64,000 nt of DNA. Origin: Phycisphaerae bacterium (GTDB lineage Bacteria; Planctomycetota; Phycisphaerae; UBA1845; Fen-1342). Position 1 is the stretch's first letter. Each line of letters begins with the position of its first letter. This document shows positions 35,751 through 45,049 of the stretch, one piece after another. The position numbers were made by a program, and so were the translations under genes. The stretch covers positions 1-64,000 of the forward strand of contig JAJVHV010000019.1 of NCBI GenBank assembly GCA_022072445.1, given 5' to 3'. The notes below the pieces were generated by a model. The model had not been told where the DNA came from. It worked only from the letters and a program-made list of their open reading frames with translations, and ran no database searches.

Positions 35751-37118
35751 TTGACGCCGCCGGCTGCACGCGAGCGCTGGCGGAGATCGAACCGGATTGC
35801 GTGGAGCGCTCACCTGGCTCACTCAACGCGACTCAGCGACGCCGACGCACTTGCGCTCTATCACGATCTCAGCATTCACGAGCTGGGCCGGCGGGCGTTT
35901 GCGCGGCTGAGCGAACTGCATCCGGAGCCCTACCGCACGTACGTGGTCGACCGCAACATCAACTATGCCAATGTCTGCACGGCCAGGTGCATCTTCTGCA
36001 ATTTCAAGGCGGACCCGGGCGACGCCGACGCCTACATTCTCTCGTTCGAGCAGATCGGGCGGAAGATCGAGGAATTGATCGAGATCGGCGGCACGCAGAT
36101 TCTGATGCAGGGCGGCCTGGTGCCCGACCAGAACGACCCGCACGGCCACGGACTGCCGTTCGAGTGGTACCTCGACCTGCTGCGCTTCATCCGCGGGAAT
36201 TACCCGTCCATTCACATTCACGCCTTCAGCCCGCCTGAGATCTGGGCGTTTCACCAGGTCTACCACATGCCGCTGCGCGACGTTCTGCTGCGCTTGCGCG
36301 ACGCGGGTCTGGCCACGATTCCGGGTGGCGGCGGGGAAATTCTGGTCGATCGCGTCCGTCGCAAGATCGGCCAGGGCAAGACGCTGACGCACGAATGGCT
36401 GGCGGTGATGCGCGCGGCGCACCAGCTCGGCATGAAGACGAGCTGCACGATGATGTTCGGGCACATCGAGACGGTCGAAGAGCGCATCGAGCACATGCGC
36501 CTGCTGCGCGATCTCCAGGACGAGACCGGCGGATTCACGGCCTTCATCCACTGGCCGTTTCAGCCGGAGGGCACGCCGCTGGGGCGCTGGAAGCGGTTGC
36601 CGGTGGATGAACGTGAGATAGTGAGAAAGTCGGAAAGCGGGAATGGAAGCGCTGACGCACGACCGTCCCACGTTCCCACGTTGCCACCTTCCCACTTTGC
36701 GCGGCCCGCGCCGGACGGCGAACATCTTCTTCTGGCCGACGCACACGAGTATCTCGTCATGCTGGCGATCGCCCGGCTCTACTTCGACAACATCCCGAAC
36801 ATCCAGTCGAGCTGGGTGACGATGGGCCCCAAGGTCGGGCAACTCGCCCTCTTCTACGGCGCCAACGACATGGGCAGCGTCATGATGGAGGAGAACGTCG
36901 TCAGCCAGGCCGGGGCGACGTATCGCCTGAGTGAAGACGAGATTCGCCGTCTAATCACCGACGCCGGCTGGCAGCCGCAGCAGCGCGACCAGTATTACCG
37001 GCCGGTGGATACGTCGGCTCAGCGCCGCGGCTCCGGCGGCGCGCCGCCCGGCGCCTCACGCGAGGCGCAGCCGGTTGTGCCGCTCACTGTCTCGGGAACC
37101 TCACCCGCCGCCCGTTGA
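35751..37118 (+). CDS. mqnC: Cyclic dehypoxanthinyl futalosine synthase MqnC
   Basis: 455 residues from TTG 35751, the only start that gives a normal N-terminus. A radical SAM enzyme of the futalosine menaquinone pathway. Family landmarks: YVVDRNINYANVCTARCIFC with the CxxxCxxC cluster (VCTARCIFC), GGTQILMQGGLVPDQ, IHIHAFSPPEI, IPGGGGEILVDRVR and MMFGHIETVEERIEH, ending near ENVVSQAG. Around residues 287-322 an insert (VRKSESGNGSADARP onward) is encoded by two inverted octamer arrays and splits the segment between WKRLP and the HLLLADAHEYL helix; it looks acquired. The C-terminal 30 residues are also extra. Stop overlaps the convergent kinase gene by 18 nt. Confidence 0.92.
   Translation: MTPPAARERWRRSNRIAWSAHLAHSTRLSDADALALYHDLSIHELGRRAFARLSELHPEPYRTYVVDRNINYANVCTARCIFCNFKADPGDADAYILSFEQIGRKIEELIEIGGTQILMQGGLVPDQNDPHGHGLPFEWYLDLLRFIRGNYPSIHIHAFSPPEIWAFHQVYHMPLRDVLLRLRDAGLATIPGGGGEILVDRVRRKIGQGKTLTHEWLAVMRAAHQLGMKTSCTMMFGHIETVEERIEHMRLLRDLQDETGGFTAFIHWPFQPEGTPLGRWKRLPVDEREIVRKSESGNGSADARPSHVPTLPPSHFARPAPDGEHLLLADAHEYLVMLAIARLYFDNIPNIQSSWVTMGPKVGQLALFYGANDMGSVMMEENVVSQAGATYRLSEDEIRRLITDAGWQPQQRDQYYRPVDTSAQRRGSGGAPPGASREAQPVVPLTVSGTSPAAR
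36613..36695. repeat. Inverted pair of octamer arrays inside mqnC
   Basis: Left arm units: GTGAGATA, GTGAGAAA, GTCGGAAA, GCGGGAAT. Right arm units: CGTCCCAC, GTTCCCAC, GTTGCCAC, CTTCCCAC. The right arm is roughly the reverse complement of the left, so the insert can fold into an imperfect hairpin. Reading frame is kept. Confidence 0.85.
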
Positions 37119-38552
37119 CCGCGCGCCGATTCCCGCCTCGGACTCCGACGCGGCAGCCGGGCCGCATGGGCAAGTGAGCCGCACGCAGAACTCGCCGCCG
37201 CACGCGCTGACACCAATCCGGCCTCCCAGCCTGTCGATAATCGCCTTGCACAGCGGCAGACCCAGCCCGCAGTGCCGCCCCTCGCCGGCGTCGCCGTTCC
37301 CACGCCAGAAGCGGTCGAACACGCGCTCCAACTGCTCCGGCGGAATGGTGTTTCCCGTGTTGGTGATTTCAAGCTCCGCTTGTCCGTCGCCGGGCTCGAT
37401 CGCGATCCGCACACGGCCTTTCGCGTCCGAGTGTGAGACGGCGTTATCGAGCAGATTCTGGATCACGAGCCGCAGCAGCGCGCGGTCCGATTGCACCGTG
37501 GCATCGCGCAGGCTCCACTCCACGCTCAACTGCCGCTCGCGGACCCGGTCGTCCAGCGCCGACCAGCACTCGCGTACGAGAGTGCAGAGATTGAGCGCCT
37601 CTGACTCGACTTCAAGCTGATTCGCGTCGGCCCTTGCCAGCTGCAGCAGGGATTCGGCCGTGCGCTGCATGTCAACGCCGATGCGCAGCGACAGCACGAG
37701 CGCCTCCCGATATTCGCCGGCCGAGCGCTGCCGCGCCAGGGCAAGCTCCAGCCTGGCGCGCAAGCCCGCCAGCGGCGTGCGAAGCTCGTGCGCCACGTCG
37801 CCGGTGAAGCGCCTCTCGCGCTCGAACGCCGCCTGCACGCGCGCCAGCAGTTCGTTGAGCCGCGACACGACCGGGCTCAGCTCGGCCGGAATCGACGGCA
37901 CATCCACGCGCGACGAGAGGTCGTCGCCGGGAATGTCCGCGATCCGGGCGCCAAGCTCGCGCACCGGCCGCAGCCCGCGCCGTACGCACCAGGCCGCGAT
38001 GAGGAGCGACACGCCGTTCGCGACGACTCCCACCACGATCAGACCGTCGCGCACCCGCGCCAGCGTGGCGTCCAGCGAAGCCGTCTCGCGCGCCACCGCC
38101 AGCGTTACGGGCTGGGCCGGATCACCGCTGCCCTCTTGCCGCGGCAGGAAAACGCGCGTCACGCGGCGGGCGCGGCGTCCGTCGGGGAGCGTGCCATCGC
38201 TGAAGGTCGCACGCTCGGAGGCGTCCGCCGGAAGGGGCAGATCGCGCTGGCGAAGCGCCGCGGAGCGCGCCAGAACCGAGCCATCCGACCGCCAGAGCTG
38301 ATACCACTCGGCCACCGATTCGCCGCTGTCCGCCGGACGGCTCGACTCGTGCAGCTCGAAGCTGACGCCGTCTTCGTCCTGCTCGACGAGCGCGGCGAGC
38401 GCGCCGGACTGCGCGACCAAGGCGGCGTCGAACTCGGCGCGCAGGACGTGGCTCAATACGAAGTACGCGCCGACGCCCGACACGATCAGAACCGCGGACG
38501 TGCCCAGCCCGATCGCGGTCACCAGTTGTGCACGCAGCGAGCGCATCACCAT
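37101..38552 (-). CDS. Sensor histidine kinase
   Basis: 483 residues. Two membrane helices (LVTAIGLGTSAVLIVSGVGA; LIVVGVVANGVSLLIAAWCV) flank an extracytoplasmic sensor domain of about 140 residues with no recognisable fold. A HAMP region, then the H-box FTGDVAHELRTPLAGLRARL with the phosphorylated His, N-box LLDNAVSHSD, and G-boxes GLGLPLCKAI. It autophosphorylates and passes phosphate to the response regulator 16 nt upstream. Its C-terminus overlaps mqnC by 18 nt on the opposite strand. Start could also be ATG 38546. Confidence 0.93.
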   Translation of the reverse strand: MVMRSLRAQLVTAIGLGTSAVLIVSGVGAYFVLSHVLRAEFDAALVAQSGALAALVEQDEDGVSFELHESSRPADSGESVAEWYQLWRSDGSVLARSAALRQRDLPLPADASERATFSDGTLPDGRRARRVTRVFLPRQEGSGDPAQPVTLAVARETASLDATLARVRDGLIVVGVVANGVSLLIAAWCVRRGLRPVRELGARIADIPGDDLSSRVDVPSIPAELSPVVSRLNELLARVQAAFERERRFTGDVAHELRTPLAGLRARLELALARQRSAGEYREALVLSLRIGVDMQRTAESLLQLARADANQLEVESEALNLCTLVRECWSALDDRVRERQLSVEWSLRDATVQSDRALLRLVIQNLLDNAVSHSDAKGRVRIAIEPGDGQAELEITNTGNTIPPEQLERVFDRFWRGNGDAGEGRHCGLGLPLCKAIIDRLGGRIGVSACGGEFCVRLTCPCGPAAASESEAGIGARSTGGG

Positions 38553-38568
38553 TCCACCGGCCGGCTCG

Positions 38569-39234
38569 TCACTCCAGCACGTATCCCAGACCGCGGCGCG
38601 TGTGAATCAGGCGCGTGCCGCCCGACTCTTCGAGTTTGCGGCGGAGATATCCGACGTAGACGTCGACGACGTTGCTCTCCGCCGACGCGTGAAAGTCGTA
38701 GAGGTGTTCCCAGATATCGGTCCGCGAAACGACCTGCCCCGCGCGAAGTGCCAGAAACTCGAGCAGGGCGTACTCGCGGGCCGTCAGCTCGATCGTCCGT
38801 CCGCCACGCCGAACCTGTTTGCGGACCGTGTCGATCTCCACGTCCCGAACGTGCAGGACTGGGTCGGTCGCCTCGTACTTGCGCCGGACCAGCGCCCGGA
38901 CGCGCGCCAGCAGTTCCTCGAGGGCGAACGGCTTGATGAGATAGTCATCCGCGCCCGCGTCGAGGCCGGCGACGCGGTCGGCAACGGTGTCGCGCGCCGT
39001 CAGCAGCAGCACGGGCGTGGTCTGTCCGCTTTTCCGGAGCGTGCGGAGGATCGACAACCCGTCGCGCCCCGGCAGGCCGATGTCCAGCACGATCGCGTCA
39101 TACGCACCGGACTGCGCGTACCACAGACCTTCTCCGCCCTCGGCGGCGCTATCGACCGCGAACCCGGCCTCGGCCAGCGCCTGGGCGACCGTCTCCCGGA
39201 GCGGGGCGTAGTCTTCCACGAGCAGGGCGCGCAT
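38569..39234 (-). CDS. OmpR-family response regulator
   Basis: 221 residues from ATG 39234; an upstream extension to 39378 is not credible. Receiver domain: MRALLVEDYAPLRETVAQAL, phospho-acceptor Asp in AIVLDIGLPGRDGLS, LLLTARDTVADRV and the lysine in YLIKPFALEELLA. The C-terminal winged helix of OmpR type ends RRKLEESGGTRLIHTRRGLG. Paired with the histidine kinase just downstream and a PepSY-like protein just upstream. Confidence 0.95.
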   Translation of the reverse strand: MRALLVEDYAPLRETVAQALAEAGFAVDSAAEGGEGLWYAQSGAYDAIVLDIGLPGRDGLSILRTLRKSGQTTPVLLLTARDTVADRVAGLDAGADDYLIKPFALEELLARVRALVRRKYEATDPVLHVRDVEIDTVRKQVRRGGRTIELTAREYALLEFLALRAGQVVSRTDIWEHLYDFHASAESNVVDVYVGYLRRKLEESGGTRLIHTRRGLGYVLE

Positions 39235-39390
39235 GCGGATCCTTGTCGATTTGCGTGCGGCGGCGACGCCGACGGCGAGTCGTACGGAACCGCGGACTTC
39301 ACCACCTGGAACACGATGATACCGGTTCACGTGTTCCGTCGAACGCGCGGCGCGGCGCCGCTCCGCGTTCGTCGACATCCGACGCGCGCG

Positions 39391-39912
39391 TCAGTCCTCG
39401 TCCTTGTCGTCGTCGTCTTTGTCGTCGTCCTTGTCCCCTTCCTTGCCGTTGCCCTCGTCTTCGTGAAAACGCCGGCCGTCGGCCAGGAAGATCATCTCGC
39501 GGCCCTTGCCGTCTTTCTTGAAATGCACCTCGTAAAGATAGAGCGTCTTGCGCTCCCAGGCGGATTTGGCGTCCTTGCCGGACTCCTTCTCCGCGGCGGC
39601 GCGGACGCCCGCGGGGACCTTGTCAGCCGGGACCGACTCTTCGAGCTCGACGACGTCGCCCGTTTCGGTCACCAGGCCGTCGACGTTTCCGTCCGGCCCC
39701 TTCCATGAGCCTTCAAAGTACTTGTGGCCGTGCTCGATTTCCTCGGCGAACTCGGTCAGGGCCGCCCCGCCGGCCAGTTTCTGAAGGGCCGTCAGGGCCG
39801 CGGGCGGCACCTCGCTCTGCTTCACCTTTCGCTCCTGCACGCCCAGCGCGACCAGCCCGAGTGTGGCACATGCGGCTCCGAGGGTCATTGCGCTGCGAAC
39901 GGTTCTGGACAT
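39391..39912 (-). CDS. Exported PepSY-like protein
   Basis: 173 residues from ATG 39912. Signal peptide AMTLGAACATLGLVALGVQ. Two repeats of the PepSY-like pattern VPPAALTALQKLAGG...GHKYFEGSWKG and VPAGVRAAAEKESGK...KTLYLYEVHFKKDG, each ending in a Tyr/Glu strand. The extreme C-terminus is a run of Asp and Lys (DDDKDDDDKDED), probably a metal-binding or flexible tail. PepSY-like proteins commonly accompany two-component systems; this gene precedes the regulator and kinase on the same strand and is likely co-regulated. Confidence 0.8.
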   Translation of the reverse strand: MSRTVRSAMTLGAACATLGLVALGVQERKVKQSEVPPAALTALQKLAGGAALTEFAEEIEHGHKYFEGSWKGPDGNVDGLVTETGDVVELEESVPADKVPAGVRAAAEKESGKDAKSAWERKTLYLYEVHFKKDGKGREMIFLADGRRFHEDEGNGKEGDKDDDKDDDDKDED

Positions 39913-40125
39913 GGTCCTGCTCCTCTGCAATCGTGCTGCGGGTCGGGTCGCCGCGCCGCCGACCGGCGCGTGACCCAGAGGCCGCAGCTTATCGGCCGCA
40001 GATGAGAGCTTGATGAGAATCGCCGATGCTCCCTGAGGCTCGCTGCATGGTCGCACAGCGCATCGGACATTATCATCTTGTCGTTCGGGACAACGCCTCC
40101 AGATCCGACCATGGAGAATCTCGCT

Positions 40126-40785
40126 ATGTTCACCTGCCGTTTGACGTGCCGCGCCGTTCGACTCGCTGCCATGCTTGCTCCCGCGCTGGCGCTGGGCGGC
40201 TGCCCGATTGCGGCCGACTTCGCCGACACTTTTCCGGTCACGCTTCCTGGGGACCGCGTGCTGAGCGCCGAGCGCGGGGACGGTGCGGCGGCGCTGGCCA
40301 ACACGACCTGGGCGTTCTTCAAGGCACCCAATGGCCGGAATTTCGACGACCAGCCCGGGCCGTACGGCGGTATTCTCGGCAGCGCGCTTTTCGAGACGCC
40401 CGCGGATGATGAGTTTCTCTTCCGGGCCGAGTTCGGCGCCGACGGACGGCTGGTGCGGATCTTCGACAATAACTTCCTGATCCCCGAGATCGTCGGCGAC
40501 GAGTTCCTCTACGACGAGCAGTCGCACTCGACCAACGTGCCGCTGTTGCTCTACGTCGGCGCGTCCTACGGGATTCAGGACGGCAACCAGGTCGGCTACG
40601 CCGCGCCGTATGACGCCACCTTCGCCGGTGTCGATGCGGCCAGCGCGCTGGCGTACGCCTGGGCGACGCTGGACGGCGACCGGATGACCGGCGTGATCGG
40701 CTACCTCATTGACCCGGTCGATCTTGAGGCGCTGTTCGGCGACTCGATTGCGACGCAGTGGTCGGCGTACGCCATTCGCGAATGA
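40126..40785 (+). CDS. Putative lipoprotein of unknown function
   Basis: 219 residues from ATG 40126, with GGAG nine bases upstream; ATG 40111 overlaps that site and is less likely. The signal AMLAPALALGGC has a lipobox Cys. The mature protein is an acidic, aromatic-rich single domain: NTTWAFFKAPNGRNFDDQPG, DEFLFRAEFGADGRLVRIFD, and a closing segment MTGVIGYLIDP. It is probably a beta-barrel-like secreted domain. No family recognised. It diverges from the PepSY-like gene across a 213-nt region. Confidence 0.75.
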   Translation: MFTCRLTCRAVRLAAMLAPALALGGCPIAADFADTFPVTLPGDRVLSAERGDGAAALANTTWAFFKAPNGRNFDDQPGPYGGILGSALFETPADDEFLFRAEFGADGRLVRIFDNNFLIPEIVGDEFLYDEQSHSTNVPLLLYVGASYGIQDGNQVGYAAPYDATFAGVDAASALAYAWATLDGDRMTGVIGYLIDPVDLEALFGDSIATQWSAYAIRE

Positions 40786-40801
40786 CGGGCACCGCCGCCG
40801 G

Positions 40802-41290
40802 TCACGCGGGGCCGGCGCACAGCATCTGCCGCACGGCGCCGAGGTGATACGCGGCGTGCGCGATCGTGCCGAGCGCGGACGCGAGCCGCAGCTCGTCCCA
40901 TTCGCACGTCTCGTACTTCCGCTTCACGGCCAGGTACGCGGTGCGAAACGCATCGATCTCGCGCTGCCATGAGGCGGCGTCGCGCGCGTTGGTGTTCCAG
41001 CTCGTGTCCCAGTCGCTCGCTGAGCTGTCGCCGGTCAGGAGTTTGAGCGTGACCTCCAGATGGAAGCGTTCGTGGCGGACGTGCTGGGCGATGGACTTTC
41101 GCCCCGCCCCCGGCGCCCGGGCGGCGACGCTGGCGCCGACGGTGCCGAGCAGCCCGATAAAGCCGCGGTCGCGGCCGCTGTCGTTGAACCAGGTCTGAGC
41201 GCCCGCGTCGGCGCCTTCGAACGTCTCAGTCAGCAGGGCGCCGACGGCAGCGCGAATCACTCCGGCTTCGGTTGTCTCTGTGCCAGGCAT
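40802..41290 (-). CDS. DinB-like domain protein
   Basis: 162 residues from ATG 41290, with GGAGAG eight bases upstream. A four-helix-bundle protein of the DinB/YfiT type: HVRHERFHLEVTLKLLTG in the second helix and LRLASALGTIAHAAYHLGAV near the end, with histidines (HERFH, AHAAYHLG) spaced for a metal site. Members include thiol transferases and putative DNA-damage-inducible hydrolases. It converges with the lipoprotein gene with a 16-nt gap. Confidence 0.8.
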   Translation of the reverse strand: MPGTETTEAGVIRAAVGALLTETFEGADAGAQTWFNDSGRDRGFIGLLGTVGASVAARAPGAGRKSIAQHVRHERFHLEVTLKLLTGDSSASDWDTSWNTNARDAASWQREIDAFRTAYLAVKRKYETCEWDELRLASALGTIAHAAYHLGAVRQMLCAGPA

Positions 41291-41353
41291 GGGGTTTCTC
41301 TCCTTCGTGCTCGCAATAACACGAATACTAACATATACCAAACGCCTTGTCAA

Positions 41354-41527
41354 GCGACGGCGATGCAGAATGAAGAATTCACGCGCGTGAGCGGGAGTGT
41401 AGCCGGGGGCGGCTCCTCTCCATGGCTCAACTCCATGGGCTCAACACAGCCGGGGGCGGCTGTGCTACATTCTTAGGCCGGCAAGGACGCTTGCCCACGG
41501 ATCGAGATTTCGAGGAGCTTTGCGTAC
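41354..41527. other. Spacer with GCAGAAT and ACAGCCG repeats
   Basis: Holds GGCGATGCAGAATGAAGAAT (about 41360-41380), a partial copy of the GCAGAAT heptamer element, and two hairpin-like AGCCGGGGGCGGCT sequences near 41400-41415 and 41447-41465 (the latter extended to ACAGCCGGGGGCGGCTGT). GAGGAG before the TTG start at 41528 is a probable ribosome site. Confidence 0.6.
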
Positions 41528-43222
41528 TTGCCGCCGCGACCCTTCGCACAACTGCTGACGCTGCTGCTGCTCGGGCTGCTGGGGGCCGGGCTGCTGGCGC
41601 CGATCGCGTCGGTGGTTTGGACGGGCTTTCGCGATCAGGGGCGTTTTTCGCTGGAGTGGTTCCAGTTCGTGCTCTCCGACAAGCTTTATGTCGAGGGCCT
41701 GCTCAACTCGGTCTGGCTGGCGACGCTGACCACGCTGCTGTGCCTGCTGATCGCCCTGCCGCTGGCGCTGCTGGCCGAGTATTTCAACTTCGCCGGCAAG
41801 CGCGTCTGGCTGGCGCTCATTCAGGTGCCCATGATCCTGCCGCCCTTCGTCGGCGCGATCGGCATGAAGAAGCTGCTGTCGCGCAACGGCGGGATCAACG
41901 CGCTGCTGGCGTGGGCGGGGTGGATCGATCCGTCGCGGCCGATCGACTGGCTAGCCGAGCCGTTCTACGCCTGCGTGCTGCTCGAAGCGCTGTATCTGTA
42001 CCCAATCATGTTCCTGAACGTGCAGTCGGCGCTGGCCAACATCGACCCGGCGCTGCCCGAGGCGGCGCGCAACCTCGGGGCCGGGCCGTGGCGCACGTTC
42101 TGGCGCGTCACGCTGCCGCTGATGCGCCCGGGCATCTTCGCCGGCTCGACCCTGATCTTCATCTGGGCTCTGACCGAGCTCGGCACGCCGCTGATGGTCA
42201 ATTACACGAACGTCACCGCGGTGCAGGTGTTCAACGAGCTGCAGACGCAGAATCCGGGCGGCGACGCGTATGCGCTGGTGATCGTGATGCTGGCGGCCAG
42301 CGTGGGGCTGTACCTGCTGGGCAAGGTGCTGCTGGGACGCTCGCCCGGGGCGATGCTGGCCAAGGCGACGGTGGCAACGCCGCCGAAGGCGCTGCGCGGC
42401 GGCGGCGCGCTGCTCATCACGCTGCCGTTCGCGCTGGTGTTCCTGGTCGCGGTGCTGCCGCACATTGGCGTGCTGCTGGGCAGTGTGACGACGACGGGGA
42501 TGCTGGAAGTCTCTCCCGAGAAGCTCACATGGCAGCATTACGCGGACGTGGTGAACACGGCGGACGCCGGCCGCAGCGTGCTGAACAGCCTGAAATACTC
42601 GCTGCTGGCGACGGCGGGAGACGTCGTGCTGGCGGTCGCGATTGCGTATCTGCTGGTGCGCAGCCGGACTTGGGGCTCGTCGCTGCTGGACGGGCTGGCG
42701 ATGCTGCCGCTGGCCGTGCCGGGACTGGTGATGGCGTTCGGCTACTTCGCGATGACGCAGGGCGATTCGCCCGTCGCATTCCTCAACCCGCTGAAGCACG
42801 ATCCGACGCCGCTGCTGGTGATCGCCTACACGGTGCGGCGGCTGCCGTTCCTGGTGCGCTCGTGCGCGGCGGGGCTGGAGCAGACGTCGGTGGCGCTGGA
42901 GGAGGCGGCGGTGAATCTGGGGGCGTCGCCGGCGCGGACGCTGTGGAGCGTGACGATTCCGCTGCTGACGGCCAACCTGATCGCGGGGTCGCTGCTGGTG
43001 TTCAGCCGCTCGATGCTGGAAGTGTCGGACAGCCTGCTGCTGGCGTTCGACAGGCACACGTATCCGCTGACCAAGGCGATGTGGACGTTTGCGTCCGATC
43101 CGGCGGGTGGGTTGGAGCTGGCTTCGGCACTGGGCGTGCTGAGCATGGTGCTGTTGATCGTGACGATCGCAGGTGCGTCGTTGGTGCTCGGCAAGCGCCT
43201 TGGGGCGCTGTTCCGCGTATGA
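41528..43222 (+). CDS. Fused ABC transporter permease (two BPD domains), iron-type
   Basis: 564 residues from TTG 41528, preceded by GAGGAG. About 12 membrane helices form two permease halves. The EAA loops are EAARNLGAGPWRTFWRVTLP in the first half and EEAAVNLGASPARTLWSVTIP in the second, which contact an ATPase. The fused, double-permease arrangement is typical of FbpB/ThiP-type importers for ferric iron, thiamine or related substrates. No binding protein or ATPase gene lies beside it, so partners must be elsewhere or it is an orphan. Confidence 0.88.
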   Translation: MPPRPFAQLLTLLLLGLLGAGLLAPIASVVWTGFRDQGRFSLEWFQFVLSDKLYVEGLLNSVWLATLTTLLCLLIALPLALLAEYFNFAGKRVWLALIQVPMILPPFVGAIGMKKLLSRNGGINALLAWAGWIDPSRPIDWLAEPFYACVLLEALYLYPIMFLNVQSALANIDPALPEAARNLGAGPWRTFWRVTLPLMRPGIFAGSTLIFIWALTELGTPLMVNYTNVTAVQVFNELQTQNPGGDAYALVIVMLAASVGLYLLGKVLLGRSPGAMLAKATVATPPKALRGGGALLITLPFALVFLVAVLPHIGVLLGSVTTTGMLEVSPEKLTWQHYADVVNTADAGRSVLNSLKYSLLATAGDVVLAVAIAYLLVRSRTWGSSLLDGLAMLPLAVPGLVMAFGYFAMTQGDSPVAFLNPLKHDPTPLLVIAYTVRRLPFLVRSCAAGLEQTSVALEEAAVNLGASPARTLWSVTIPLLTANLIAGSLLVFSRSMLEVSDSLLLAFDRHTYPLTKAMWTFASDPAGGLELASALGVLSMVLLIVTIAGASLVLGKRLGALFRV

Positions 43223-43230
43223 CAGCGGTG

Positions 43231-43462
43231 AATAGCGAATAGCGAGTGGCGAGTTAGGAATGACGAGTTGAACTGCGACGCCGCCCTATTCGGCAAGCTG
43301 ACCAGTTCGTTATTCGTTATTCGCTATTCATCCACGTGGCCACCGAGGGCCGACGCTACGGTGAATAGCGAATAGCGAGTTAAGAATGACGAGTTGAACT
43401 GCGACGCCACCCTATTCGGCAAGCTGACTAATTCGTTATTCGCTATTCGTTATTCGCTATTG
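43231..43462. repeat. Two tandem GAATAGC hairpin elements
   Basis: The first copy runs from GTGAATAGCGAATAGCGAGT through AATGACGAGTTGAACTGCGA, CTATTCGGCAAGCTGACCAG, TTCGTTATTCGCTATTC and the ATCCACGTGGCCACCGAGGG tail to about 43361. The second begins there and repeats the same order but stops at the pgi stop codon, which is provided by the repeat itself (TAG within CAATAGCGAA on the minus strand). The two copies are nearly identical over most of their length. Confidence 0.9.
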
Positions 43463-45049
43463 CGCAGCAGCCGGCGCGAACCACGTCGACGTTTCCGGGT
43501 CGTCGACTCCTGTGCCGCGTGCCCGGCCGTTCGCCGCAAGGTGTCGCAGAATTTCGTAGACCTGCTCGCATTCGCCGGGCACACCGCAGCGCCGCGCCAA
43601 CTCGGCAACGTCGAGCGGCGTGTCGCTCAGGGCCGCCAGAATGCCGCGCTGGAGTTGCAGGACTTGCGCCGCGGCCTTCTTTCCGGCTTCCACGCCCGGC
43701 TGGTGGTAGGCGTTCACGTTGATCAGTGAGGCGTAGAGGCCGACGGCGCGCTCGAAGAGCGCGATGAGCGCCCCGACGCCGCGCTCATCGACGCGCGGCA
43801 GCGTGAGGGTGAGCGACGCGCGGCCGTTCTCGCTGAGCGCACCGCGCGTTCCGAGCAGGAACGCGTCAAGATAATCGCCCGATGTCACGCCCGGCTCGAC
43901 GTCGACCCGCGGCGATTCGGCCAGCGTGTCCTGCAGCACGCGGATGAAGACCACGAAGAAATTGTTCAGCCCGTCGCGGAGCTGCTGGACGTACGCGTGC
44001 TGGTCGGTGGAGCCCTTGTTGCCGTAGACGGCGATGCCCTGCTCGACGCGCCGCCCCTGCGAGTCAAGCTGCTTGCCCAGCGATTCCATCACGAGTTGTT
44101 GGAGGTAGCGGCTCAGCAGCAGCAGGCGATCCTTGTACGGCAGGATCACCATGTCCTTCGCGCCGCGGCCGTCGGTCAGCCGATGCCACGCCAGCGCCAG
44201 CAGCGCCGCCGGATTCGCCCGAACGTCGTGGCTGCGCGTAGCCTCGTCGCAGGCCGCGGCGCCGGCCAGCAGCGCGTCGACGTCGAGCCCCTGAAGCGCG
44301 GCGGGCAACAGGCCGACCGCCGAGGTCTGGCTGGTGCGCCCGCCGACCCAGTCCCACATGGGGAAGCGCGCCAGCCAGCCTTCGTCGGCCGCCTGACGGT
44401 CGAGCTGCGAGCCCTCGCCGGTGATGGCGACGGCGCGGCGCGCGAAGCGCAGACCGGTCGCTTCGAACCAGCTCCGGACGGTCAGCAGCGCGTTGCGCGG
44501 TTCGGGCGTGCTGCCGCTCTTGCTGATGACCAGGACGAGCGTCTCGCCCAGCCGGCCGGTCAGCTCCTGGCGCAGCCGCTCGAAGCCATCCGGGTCGGTG
44601 TTGTCGATGAAGTGCGGCGCCACGCGGTCGCGGCCGGGAAGGCCCAGCGCGTCGGCCACGAACATCGGCCCCAGCGCCGAGCCGCCGATACCGATCGACA
44701 CGACCCGCGCGAAATGCGACGACTCGCCGCGGATGCGGCCGGCGTGCACATCCGCCGCAAACGCGCGGATGCGGGCCAGCGTCGTTTCGATGTCGGCGGC
44801 GATTCGCCGCGTCGGCGCGCGATGCGGGGCGCGCAGCCAGTAATGCCCGACCATGCGGTTCTCGTCGGGGTTGGCGATGGCGCCGGCCTCGAGCGCGTCC
44901 ATGGCGCGCAGGGCGGCGCCGAGCGGCCCTTCCATCTGCTGAATCCAGCCATCGGTCAGCTCGGCGCGGCTGTAGTCGAGCGTCAGTTCGAGCGGCTTGA
45001 CCACGCAGCGCTGGCGGCGGAAATGCTCCCAGGCGGCGGAGGAGGACAT
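43457..45049 (-). CDS. pgi: Glucose-6-phosphate isomerase
   Basis: 530 residues from ATG 45049, with GGGAGGT at good spacing. It interconverts glucose-6-P and fructose-6-P. Sugar isomerase motifs: [50 protein letters not shown], and [16 protein letters not shown] with the catalytic base region; [13 protein letters not shown] near the end holds the catalytic Lys. A further 55-60 residues ([29 protein letters not shown]) look like a small winged-helix. The stop codon lies in a GAATAGC repeat, so the last residues may have been set by the insertion. Confidence 0.96.
   Translation of the reverse strand: MSSSAAWEHFRRQRCVVKPLELTLDYSRAELTDGWIQQMEGPLGAALRAMDALEAGAIANPDENRMVGHYWLRAPHRAPTRRIAADIETTLARIRAFAADVHAGRIRGESSHFARVVSIGIGGSALGPMFVADALGLPGRDRVAPHFIDNTDPDGFERLRQELTGRLGETLVLVISKSGSTPEPRNALLTVRSWFEATGLRFARRAVAITGEGSQLDRQAADEGWLARFPMWDWVGGRTSQTSAVGLLPAALQGLDVDALLAGAAACDEATRSHDVRANPAALLALAWHRLTDGRGAKDMVILPYKDRLLLLSRYLQQLVMESLGKQLDSQGRRVEQGIAVYGNKGSTDQHAYVQQLRDGLNNFFVVFIRVLQDTLAESPRVDVEPGVTSGDYLDAFLLGTRGALSENGRASLTLTLPRVDERGVGALIALFERAVGLYASLINVNAYHQPGVEAGKKAAAQVLQLQRGILAALSDTPLDVAELARRCGVPGECEQVYEILRHLAANGRARGTGVDDPETSTWFAPAAAQ

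Noticed and set aside
43231-43462. Insertion sequence
   Set aside because: No transposase and no target duplication is visible; the element is only about 110-130 bp.
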